64,000 nt of DNA from Calamus simplicifolius. Its lineage: Eukaryota > Streptophyta > Magnoliopsida > Arecales > Arecaceae. The position numbers were made by a program, and so were the translations under genes. The notes under the pieces are model-generated. The model was not told the origin of the DNA, searched no databases, and saw only the letters and a list, made by a program, of their open reading frames with translations. Positions 36,016 to 45,198 of the stretch are shown here, one piece after another (position 1 is the first letter of the stretch; the number at the start of each line of letters is the position of its first letter). The stretch is taken from contig UESW01004355.1 of the NCBI GenBank assembly GCA_900491605.1, forward strand, positions 337,629-401,628, in the 5' to 3' direction.

Positions 36016-36438
36016 TCCCCGAGCCATGGCAAGGCCAGGTAAAAATCATTCGGGCTAAAAACCCCAGCAAAAAAGTCTAAACCTACGAGCCTCGACCAAA
36101 GCCGAACGGCCCCCAAATAGTCCCCGAAGGACTTCGCCAGGTTTAAAAACGAGCGCGTTGAGTAAAAAACCATCGACGCGCGAGAAGAAGCCGCCATTGG
36201 CAAACCCACTCTCGAGGCCATCGAGCCCCACGTAGTTGGCCAAAGGCCCCAGGCAGAGTTAGGCAATTTCCCTCTCTGCCACTGAAAATCTTTCGGGTAA
36301 CGCCCCTATAGCCCGTCGTTCAAAGAGCCTACATTAGCACGCAAAAACGACGGGGGCGCGCCAACCCCCTGATTCATTACACGAGTGAAGGCCATAAACT
36401 CTTAAAAAGAGGAACTTCAAAAAAGTTAGACCCAACTT

Positions 36439-36444
36439 TTATTT
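36439..36444 (-). terminator. Antisense poly(A) signal
   Basis: Minus-strand AATAAA, 65 bases after the stop codon of the antisense frame at 36509-36802, so placed as for a short plant mRNA. Confidence 0.5.
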
Positions 36445-36508
36445 ATAAAGAGGAGAGCTACAGAAAGACTGCAAAAGGCAAAGACAAGAACGGGCAGAGG
36501 CCCTGGAG

Positions 36509-36802
36509 TCAGTCACCCCTAGAGGCCAGTAACTCCTCCAGGCGTCCCGTCAGGTCAGCCACCTGCTGACGCAAGGACGCTATCTCCTCCCCCTGCCGGT
36601 CTATCACCCGGTGTGAGACTTCCGCCTCCCTGACAGAAACGTCCAAGAATTCTTCGGCAGTCCTCGCAAGCTGCTCATTGCTCGCGAAGCCCGAAGCGAG
36701 GCTCAGCCCGTCGACAGTTACGGAAGTGCGCCTCCCCTCCGAGTACGGCAGGCTGCTAAGTGAGGAATGCAAGTCACTTGACGATCGCGCTGGAGAGGCC
36801 AT
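36509..36802 (-). CDS. Antisense small ORF in the gypsy 3' region (97 aa)
   Basis: The open frame extends back to 36910, but a TATA box at 36855-36862 lies inside that extension, so I prefer the ATG at 36802 (MASPARSSS). The predicted protein is serine-rich at the N-terminus and ends in a helical, heptad-like segment (EVSHRVIDRQGEEIASLRQQ and on to LEELLASRGD). No signal peptide and no known catalytic motif. Antisense frames between pol and 3' LTR are known in Tat-lineage elements; their function is unknown. It is placed between the two hairpin arrays. Confidence 0.55.
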   Translation of the reverse strand: MASPARSSSDLHSSLSSLPYSEGRRTSVTVDGLSLASGFASNEQLARTAEEFLDVSVREAEVSHRVIDRQGEEIASLRQQVADLTGRLEELLASRGD

Positions 36803-36854
36803 TCCTTTTCGGAGCTCAGACTGAGGGATGGCCGAAACCAATCCCCCTCGGTCA

Positions 36855-36862
36855 TATTTATA
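36855..36862 (-). promoter_or_regulatory. TATA box of the antisense unit
   Basis: Minus-strand TATAAATA, 53 bases before the ATG at 36802, which leaves room for a 20-30 base leader. Surrounding sequence is GC-rich, so the motif stands out. Confidence 0.5.
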
Positions 36863-37279
36863 CCCGCCAGGCAGGTGTCCCGATCGGCCGCGCCGCAAAC
36901 GCCGACCCATGAGGTTTTTCCATGTGTCACCATTCTAATGCGTGAGGAATCCAAAGAGTCGCGCCCTATCCCGAGTAGGATCGATAAGCGTGAGCAGATT
37001 GATCGGGGGTTCCCCAGGCAAACATTTTCCGATCTGTCGCCCCACGCATTAAACGCATTCGACGCTTCCCCAGGCTGCTTAATACGCCCCTCTTCCTCGG
37101 AAAACGTGGAAGTCCGTCGCTCGGCCGATAACTTGCCCCCTCGGAAAAAGCAGCATCGCCAATAAAAGCGTGACAACACGCCGCCCGTTCCGCTCGGGCA
37201 CCCCCTTTTATCAAGCGCCACGTGGACCTAGCGCTGTGGCCTATAACGGTGGCAGAGTCGCTCCCTCCGAGCCACAAAA

Positions 37280-38520
37280 TAATCTCCGAACCTCGGCAGG
37301 GTCGAGCTACAAACTTCTCCGAACCTTGGCAGGGCCAAGATAAATATTTCTCCGAACCTCGGCAGGGCCGAGCAACAAATCTCCGAACCTTAGCGGGGCC
37401 AAGTAAAATATTTCTCCGAACCTCGGCAGGGCCGAGCAACAAATCTCCGAACCTTGGCAGGGCCAAGTAAAATATTTCTCCGAACCTCGGCAGGGCCGAC
37501 CAACAAATCTCCAAACCTTGGCAGGGCCAAGTAAAATATTTCTCCGAACCTCGGCAGGGCCGAGCAACAAATCTCCGAACCTTGGCAGGGCCAAGTAAAA
37601 TATTTCTCCGAACCTCGACAGGGCCGAGCAACAAATCTCCGAACCTTGGCAGGGCCAAGTAAAATACTTCTCCGAACCTCGGCAGGGCCGAGCAACAAAT
37701 CTCCGAACCTTGGCAGGGCCAAGTGAAATATTTCTCTGAACCTCGGCAGGGCCGAGCAACAAATCTCCGAACCTTGGCAGGGCCAAGTAAAATACTTCTC
37801 CGAACCTTGGCAGGGCCAAGATAAATAATCTCCGAACCTCGGCAGGGCCGAGCTACAAAATTCTTCGAACCTTGGCAAGGCCAAGTAAAATGTTCTCCGA
37901 ACCTCGGCAGGGCCGAGCCACAAAATAATCTCCGAACCTCGGCAGGGTCGAGCTACAAACTTCTCCGAACCTTGGCAGGGCCAAGATAAATATTTCTCCG
38001 AACCTCGGCAGGGCCGAGCAACAAATCTCCGAACCTTGGCGGGGCCAAGTAAAATATTTCTCCGAACCTCGGCAGGGCCGAGCAACAAATCTCCGAACCT
38101 TGGCAGGGCCAAGTAAAATATTTCTCCGAACCTCGGCAGGGCCGAGCAACAAATCTCCGAACCTTGGCAGGGCCAAGTAAAATACTTCTCCGAACCTCGG
38201 CAGGGCCGAGCAACAAATCTCCGAACCTTGGCAGGGCCAAGTAAAATACTTCTCCAAACCTCGGCAGGGCCGAGCAACAAATCTCCGAACCTTGGCAGGG
38301 CCAAGTAAAATACTTCTCTGAACCTTGGCAGGGCCAAGATAAATAATCTCCGAACCTCGGCAGGGCCGAGCTACAAAATTCTTCGAACCTTGGCAAGGCC
38401 AAGTAAAATGTTCTCCGAACCTCGGCAGGGCCGAGCCACAAAATACTCCAAACCTCGGCAGGACCGAACTGCGAAATTCTTCGAACCTTGGCAGGGCCAA
38501 GTAAAATGTTCCCCGAAACT
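37280..38520. repeat. Hairpin repeat array 2, 64-bp unit, about 19 copies
   Basis: Same units as array 1, plus a variant block with GATAAATAATCTCC and CCACAAAATAATC spacers that occurs twice (about 37810-37960 and 38330-38470). That shows a higher-order duplication of roughly 520 bases inside the array. 36016-36438 and 36911-37279 between the arrays are unique sequence of the element. Confidence 0.95.
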
Positions 38521-38834
38521 CGACTATCCCGAGTGACTGGTCCCTTGAACCATGACGAGAAGGGGTGCGGATTCCCTGAGCTTCGGCCAAGACCGACCTA
38601 CGATAAATCAGGCTCTAGGAAAAGCGAAGCGCAAAAACACCAAGTTTTCGACCAGAGTAAGGGGCGTGTTTCCCCGAATGATCTACGAACTGCCAAATAC
38701 GAACTTCGATTAGTTCGGGTGGCGCGGGATCCTCGTCTAAGGATGAGCGGAACGCTTTCGGCACCCCACAAGCAATAATAATAGCAAGCTCGGCACAAGA
38801 AAAGATGAGGATTGAAAAACAGAACATAACTCTC

Positions 38835-38840
38835 TTTATT
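38835..38840 (-). terminator. Second antisense poly(A) signal
   Basis: Minus-strand AATAAA (AATAAAGAGAG) downstream, on that strand, of the antisense frames at 39005-39422. Confidence 0.4.
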
Positions 38841-39004
38841 GCCGATCAAGATCAGTTACAAATGCCTCACGGGCGTTACAAGAGCATTGAAATGCGTAAA
38901 ATAAAAGCAAGTACAAAACTCAGGCAGCTAGACAGTCGTGATCGCATCCGGTCGGTTAGGGCCAATAATTGCCCATCGACGCGGACCAATAGCTGCGACT
39001 GGCT

Positions 39005-39391
39005 TCAAGTGGTGGCGATATCTCGGCGACCCAACCGAGATATCTGGATGGCCATCCCAGACCACCCAACTGGGGGACCCCTCGGCGAGCGGGTGAGGAG
39101 CCAGCGGACCTTGGCTTTAGAACGCCCTCCCGAACCGAGCGCGTGCCACCGCGCCCCACCGAATCTCAAGGACAAGGAGTCGGCGGACGGCACACCTTCA
39201 CCCCCTTCCCGTGTGATAAAAGATTCCCCAGGCGACTGAGCCCGGAAATCCAAATCGAGGAAGGAGGAGAAGTTCAAGCGAGGCATGGGAGGCCCGCGTG
39301 TACTTCCGACCCCACGTCTCCGAGCAGAAGTCGCAGAGATCGCATCGGAGGCGCATATGTGCGCTTTCCGTGTGATCTCTGCGCCCCCCAT
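39005..39391 (-). CDS. Antisense ORF of unknown content (128 aa)
   Basis: An open frame on the minus strand between a TATA box (39589-39596) and an AATAAA (38835). The product is basic and arginine/serine-rich with no recognised domain. A second overlapping minus frame (39198-39422) is equally long relative to its content, so the choice is uncertain. Short near-repeats of GTGATCTC(T/C)G and ATGTGCGCTC at 39357-39415 lie inside. Confidence 0.3.
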   Translation of the reverse strand: MGGAEITRKAHICASDAISATSARRRGVGSTRGPPMPRLNFSSFLDLDFRAQSPGESFITREGGEGVPSADSLSLRFGGARWHALGSGGRSKAKVRWLLTRSPRGPPVGWSGMAIQISRLGRRDIATT

Positions 39392-39588
39392 GTGCGCTCT
39401 CCATGTGATCTCCGGGACTCATCCCCTAAGGACGAGCCATCCTCCAGCTGCTCCCCGGTCGCCCCAGCTATCCAGCGGCAAGGAGCCTAGGCCTGATCCT
39501 CTCATTTGCAACAACAGAGAAATAAGCATGATGGGAGCTCTAACGAGAGAGAAGCCTTAGGGATAACCGGATGGGACCCCCTTTTTCC

Positions 39589-39596
39589 TTTTTATA
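39589..39596 (-). promoter_or_regulatory. TATA box of a second antisense unit
   Basis: Minus-strand TATAAAAA in a GC-rich setting. Together with the AATAAA at 38835 it brackets about 750 bases of antisense open frames. Confidence 0.4.
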
Positions 39597-40027
39597 GGCG
39601 GAAATGGACCGGGAAAAGCTACCCAGACTGCGCGTCCCGAGATTTAAACTTCCAAGCAGTACCTCCACGTGGTCTCTCAAGATTGGCGCCCCACTGCGCG
39701 CCAAACCCACCGCCTGAACCAGGACGTGTACGAAGATCCCCTCCTGATCCCGAATCACGGTCATTAAATGCAGGAAATCGCCCGCTGACGCTTCGAAAAC
39801 TGGCGGGCTCAGAAAATCGTCCTTCGAGAATAGTACCCTCCAGTGATAGGCGGTTACGTACGCATCACGACAAAGCGACCTGCATGGGAAAAGAACACCT
39901 TCCGGAAAGCTCTGATGCAGCCTTTGCCCCCCGCTGTGCCGTATCACCGCTTCTAGTAAAGTAAAAACCGAATTGCCTGCGAGACAGCAGGGCGCTGGCA
40001 GGATGGCAGGAAGCGCGCCAACTTATT

Positions 40028-40711
40028 TTATCCGTCGGCCCTAGCCGACCCATTTCGTCTATCAGCCCGTACCAGCTCGACCCTCTCCTGCAGAGCGTTG
40101 ATCTTCAGCTGTCTGGCCTCGATATCCCTCCGGGCTTGGGATAGTTCGCCGCTCACCCGAGCTATTGTTCCCTGGTCCCACTTAGCGCCCTCTTTCAAAT
40201 GGGCAATCTCGCTATCGCGGCGCTTCAGTCGCCCCTCCACTTCGCCGAGCATCCCTGCCAAACACCTTCTTTCCTCGTCGGCCTCTCTCCCCAGCCGGCT
40301 CATACTTTCGCCATGTTCCCGCCGCATCGCCGCCACCTCCGCAGAGTGTTTTGACTCAATTCTGGCCAACTCCAAGCACGCATTGTCGTTCTTCGCCAGG
40401 AGTTTCTCTAACTCCTCCACCCTGCGCTTATGCTTGGACACCTCCGCCAGAGCGGCCTGGTGTGCCGCCCTTGCCCCCTTCAAGTTCCTATCCATCGTGT
40501 CCATGAGCTCTTCAAACTGCTCAGACACCTTTAGCCGCGACTGGAGCTCGACATTCTCCTCCGAGCCTGGACACTGGCCCCCGTCGCCAAACTCAGGCGC
40601 CCCAAATCGCCTCGACAAGCACCCGATCGATCGGGATTCGGGGCGTGGCGCAATCCCAGCCGTCGCTCGCGAGGGAGCCTTAGCCCCGAAGGCATGACGG
40701 CCATGTCGCAT
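40028..40711 (-). CDS. Antisense coiled-coil protein of the gypsy element (227 aa)
   Basis: A 227-codon minus-strand frame placed 117 bases before the 3' LTR. After a basic N-terminus (1-50) the rest is one long charged coiled coil: QFEELMDTMDRNLKGARAA, HKRRVEELEKLLAKND, GEVEGRLKRRDSEIAHLKEG and so on to KINALQERVELVRADRR. This resembles the coiled-coil part of the antisense gypsy-type transposon proteins (PF04195-linked) of plants. The plus strand of this stretch is also largely open (40098-40697), but its translation is low-complexity leucine/serine, so the minus frame is the real one. Function unknown. Confidence 0.6.
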   Translation of the reverse strand: MRHGRHAFGAKAPSRATAGIAPRPESRSIGCLSRRFGAPEFGDGGQCPGSEENVELQSRLKVSEQFEELMDTMDRNLKGARAAHQAALAEVSKHKRRVEELEKLLAKNDNACLELARIESKHSAEVAAMRREHGESMSRLGREADEERRCLAGMLGEVEGRLKRRDSEIAHLKEGAKWDQGTIARVSGELSQARRDIEARQLKINALQERVELVRADRRNGSARADG

Positions 40712-40827
40712 TAATTAGGGCATCATTGCGCAAGCCAGTTAATCCAAGACGTCCCATCCGAGACGCGCCATTCGAACTCGTACTCCCTACGCCCGAACCT
40801 ACGCTTCGAACTAGAGAGTGGAGGGCA

Positions 40828-41816
40828 TGTGTTGGGGGGTAAAATCGTTATTGCATTAATATCCGTGCAAGGCGGCTAAGGCTAACCTCCTCCCTTCGCC
40901 TCCTCTGGGCTTCCATAGCTCGGCCTCCTTCGGGCTTCTGTAGGTCGGCCCCCTCCGGGCTTCCGTAGCTCGGCCTCCTCCGGGCTTCCGTAGCTCGGCC
41001 TCCTCCGGGCTTTCGTAGCTCGGCCTCCTCCGGGCTTCCATAGCTCGGCCTCCTCCGAGCTTCCGTAGCTCGGCCTCCTCCGGGCTTTCATAGCTCGGCC
41101 TCCTCCGGGCTTCCATAGCTTGGCCTCCTCCGGCTTCTGTAGCTCGGCCTCCTCCGGGCTTCCATAGCTCGGCCCCTTCGAGCGATCCACGACATAACAT
41201 CTACCTCCGTGGAACCTGGCGCGGGAGAGCCCGAACCTACCTGAGCGGCATCCTAGACAAGAAATCATATCGGAACGCGGCCTAAAGCCTATCGTAACCA
41301 CCCCAGGCCTACTCAACCCGATCTCGAGATACCAAGGAGCTCTCCCAGCCGTCGATGCCAAAACAAACAGGGTACGGACCCTAACGGCCCCACAACGGCC
41401 TGATTCTGTCCGTCTCCGTATCATAACAACCTCTGGACCTTCCAGAAGGCGCTCATGTCCAGGTGGCAGTCTATAAATATCATAATCGCAGATTCCCTCA
41501 GGTACGCAACCCTGTACGCACATTTTGCGCGCTTACACCTCCACCTCGCTCTCCGGCTCTCGCCGGTAGCTCGTCGGCGCTCCTGCCCTTTGGAGCCTCC
41601 GATTGGCCACCCCGGAGAGGTCTCCCGGAGAGATCCACCTCCTCACTGTCTGGTTGATCGCCGATTTCTTCTCCACTGACTTGAGCGTCGGAGGGTCTTC
41701 CGCGGAGGACCACCCCCAGCGTCCCTCCGCGTGTGGGCTTCTTTTGCAGGTCCGCTTCCCCCCTCTTCCCGGAGATCGACCGCGCCCGAGTCGGAGGACG
41801 AATTTCAGCGGCAACA
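40828..41816 (+). repeat. 3' LTR of the Tat gypsy element
   Basis: Starts TGTGTTGGGGGGTAAAAT after the purine-rich GAGAGTGGAGGG and ends TTTCAGCGGCAACA. 149 bases longer than the 5' LTR because its 25-bp repeat (40907-41180) has eleven units instead of five. Confidence 0.95.
40907..41180. repeat. 25-bp tandem repeat in the 3' LTR, eleven copies
   Basis: Unit starts at 40907, 40932, 40957, 40982, 41007, 41032, 41057, 41082, 41107, 41132 (24 bases) and 41156. The minus-strand open frames with SPEEAELRKPGGGRA-like repeats come only from this array. Confidence 0.95.
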
Positions 41817-41952
41817 AGTATAAAAATAAAATATAAATTTTTAATTTTTAAAATATTATTATAAATTGTTTAAACCATGTATATAGGAAAAATTTTTAAT
41901 AAAATAATTTCATCTGAGGTTCTCATAGAGTTAAAAGATAAACACAGTTTTC

Positions 41953-42276
41953 AGTAGTATTTGATAGGAAAAATGTTATCCATGGATAAGTGTACGGGAT
42001 AGAGTTTATCCCCTGGCTATCCCTAGGGATATCCTTGGCTATCCCATTGATCATATCAAATGCAAAAAGGTTAATCCATGGGATAACCTTTTTTTACTCT
42101 TATTTGGAGAGATAACCAGCTATTCTTGCATTCTCTAGGGAATAAATTGAGGGGATATCCCATGGTTAACCATGGATTATCCCTTTGGTTAACTTTATTC
42201 TCTGATATCCCTTATAGTTATGGCTTTTGAGAATAAGAGGGGATATCCCCTCTTATCCCCTATTTCAAACACTACC
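41953..42276. mobile_element. Third MITE copy of the family at 25627
   Basis: Starts AGTAGTATTTGATAGG and ends TTTCAAACACTACC, with the shared internal blocks CTATCCCATTGATCATATCA and CCCATGGTTAACCATGG. It retains the uninterrupted CCCTTATAGTTATGG site filled in the 25880 locus. No clear three-base duplication, as the left edge is altered. Confidence 0.85.
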
Positions 42277-42301
42277 TAAAAGATTAGAATGTTCTTGAAG
42301 G

Positions 42302-44207
42302 CTGTGTTTGGATGCTCTATTTCTGCATAGAATAGGGATTGATTCTAGGTTATTCCCTCAAACAGGCATAAAAAGGTTTATAGGCCTCATAGGATTTTCT
42401 ATTCTCTCGAAACCCTTGTATTTTTGTTTTGCTATTCCATGGTACCCCATGGAATAGCACGTATTCCATCTGGCATATTCCAAGGGCATCGATGGAAGGA
42501 AAAAATGGAAGTAAAAAAGAGGGCTTCTGTCTTCATCTATTTCCCGACTAGGGTTTGAGAGCGATTTGGTAACCTCCATTCTTCGTTTGCTCTTTCATTC
42601 TGGCCTTCTTTCATTAGATCTCGCAGGAACCCTCTCAACTCTTCTCTTCATGTTAAGAAAGCAGAGCAAGCGGGCTTTCTGCCCGGCTTTAATCTCTTCT
42701 TCTCTCTTCCTCGCATAGAAGTAGTAAGCTTTGCTACCTCTTGATCTCCTTTCGCTCTCTGATCTTCTGATTTCGTTGGAACTATACACGTGCTTTTCAA
42801 TTGATCTGTTCACCTGATTTTGAGGGTTTGATCGGTGATTGGTGGTCGTGGGTAGGGTTTTGTTGAGAGATCTATGAGTTTTAGGCGATAACATGATGGT
42901 TTGCCAGGATCTAAGAGGACCTCCTAGCATTGTTGTTCTCTCGAGTGGGGGATTCTGTTTGTTTTTGGGGTTGATGGCTGGATCTGGGGTTTCTTGTAAC
43001 TCATTTCTCGTTTATCTTGATTTCAAGTTTTGGATAGTTTAGTAGTGTGGCTTCTAAAGTATATTTATTGATTGAATATTTATTTATTATTTGTGAAACC
43101 ATGATATCATCGGTATGTAGCTTATTATTGGGAGCTAATCATAGAAGTACTCTAACTTATTTTTTGATGTATAGGCTTTCCACACTGCACTATAAAGAAA
43201 TAAATAATACTTGACTGATTAATGATCCACAAGAGTCAATATTGTGTATGCTATTACATTGAAGCTTCTAAATCAATATGTTTGACCATGTTGATGGGAA
43301 AATAGATAAAAAAAGACTAAAGTTTCTCTAACTATATAAATTTTAAGGATGAGAGAAGGCCCCAATAATCAAATTTTAACTATTATGCTCCATCGAGTAG
43401 TATTTCATGATAGCATGATCATATAATCCCTCAAAAAGGAGATTTCTCACATAAAAATTTGTTTCTAATTTTATACTCTCAAGCTGATAAGTAGCCTTGT
43501 AGCAAGCTCAGCAATTTAAGCATATCAAATAAAAACATCAAAATTTATGTGAATTTCTTAGTACTCATTGTTATGACCTCAGGTACAGTAGACATATCAA
43601 TTAAAGAACAAAATCAAAATGATAGAGAACATTAAACTAACATGATTAATCAAAATTGTCTCTTCATGGATAATGGTTTCTACCATCTTCAATTAATGGG
43701 AGTGAATCATGGTAGATATAGAGTAATAAAACAGATAGGACAATAATGTACTAAAAAGGCCAACAAAAGCCCGTTAACAGCCACATAGATGCTGCAACAA
43801 TATTCACATTCAATTAGCTCAGAAAACCAACATGGCTCCATTCTTCAAAACCCACAAGCCTCTTTTATATGTAAGCCCAGCTCTTCATGATAAGAACCAA
43901 CATGCAAGTAAAATTGGACTGAAACCAAGATAGTCCAACACTAACTCAATTTAAGTACAAATAGAACAGTGAGATGCCTAAGAAAAATAGAATAGTGACA
44001 TGCATGCAATGTCTTCCGTATACATAATATGTATCAGTATTAGGTCATCAATATACACGTCTCGGCACATACACATTTAAGTGGAATGATTTTATTATTT
44101 TATAACATGTCTTATTATTATTTATTTTTGGCTTAATTTGTCAGCCAATTGTAACAATAAATATTGCCTAAATCCAATTGATCAACGTTTCGGGTCCTGT
44201 AGATAAG
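42302..44207 (+). other. Leader of the Harbinger candidate
   Basis: No coding sequence. 42540-42970 is pyrimidine-rich with ACTAGGGTTT and GTAGGGTTTTG motifs, as in plant 5' UTRs; the rest is AT-rich with no recognised structure. Confidence 0.4.
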
Positions 44208-45198
44208 ATGCCTAAATCCAAAAAAGTGAGTGAACTTGTATATGCGAGGGAAGGATCAAGTCGTACTAGAGCATCTAATTGGACAGATGCTTTTGATCTG
44301 ATAATGCTTCCCTTGATAAGGCAAGAGAATGACGAAAGTAACTGTCACAATGGTATTTTCTCGCAAGAAACATGGAAGAAGATGACCAATATCTTCAACG
44401 CACGGATAAATATGTCCTTCAGTTATAGAAACCTCAAGAATCGGTTGAAGGTACTGAAAAAGACCTTCAACTTGTATTATAACTTAGCAAATCGATCTGG
44501 TTGGGGATGGGATCCTGTACTAAAACTTTCACATGTGGTGATGAACATATATGGGAGGAGAACATCTTGGTGAGTGGTCGATTGATGTTGGTATCATACA
44601 TTGCATGCTTTTGATAACATTATATAATTAAGTTTGAAATTTTCTTAATAGGTTAACAAGGAGTATGCTTGGATTAAGGGTAAGTCATTTCCTACATACG
44701 ACAACATAGACATCCTTTTTTCAAAAAATACAGCCACTGGTAGACGGAGGGATACATCTGCTATTCCAGAGGGTGTATCGGATAACAATACCTCGGACGA
44801 CGAGATAGATCGGATCAACTTGGACGACATCAACATCGGGCAACCATCACAACAACGTGGTGGAGTCTTAAACTCATTATACGATCCTTTTAATCACCTA
44901 TTTAATGATGTATCTCCAAATAGCCCGACTACATGTGCCTTGATTCTACCCACAGAATGTTTTTTAGATGCAGGTTTGTCCACTAGTAGTGGAAAGAGAA
45001 AATTACCAACCTCCACTACTCCTGCAGCATGTAGGACTAGGCCCACAACTGATGCAATTGATGCCCTTTTAGATTTGGTAGATCAAGGTAAAAAGAGATT
45101 GAAAATGCTAATGAGATCCTCAGGAGAAATCAGCTTGCATGTCTTACGATGTACTCTATTGATGAATGCATGCGGAAGTTAGAGAGTCTTCCTGGGAT

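Larger units (their letters stand above)
28843..41816 (+). mobile_element. Complete Ty3-gypsy retrotransposon, Tat lineage
   Basis: A 12,974-bp element bounded by the five-base duplication AGTAT (28838-28842 and 41817-41821). It has LTRs of 840 and 989 bp, gag, protease, RT, RNase H, a second (archaeal-type) RNase H and integrase, followed by an unusual 5.5-kb 3' region with hairpin arrays and antisense reading frames. The second RNase H, the gag knuckle pattern and the antisense frames point to the Tat group. Frameshifts in gag and pol mean it cannot act on its own, but LTR similarity outside the 25-bp repeat is very high, so insertion is fairly recent. Confidence 0.93.

Noticed and set aside
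35131..36027. 298-codon minus-strand open frame
   Set aside because: It is generated by the stop-free 64-bp hairpin repeat, is open in several overlapping frames, and has no domain.
37390..38337. 315-codon minus-strand open frame and overlapping 230- and 245-codon frames
   Set aside because: Same repeat artefact in array 2.
40882..41523. 213-codon minus frame over the 3' LTR
   Set aside because: Comes from the 25-bp LTR minisatellite plus fortuitous open U3 sequence; the equivalent in the 5' LTR is shorter in step with repeat number.
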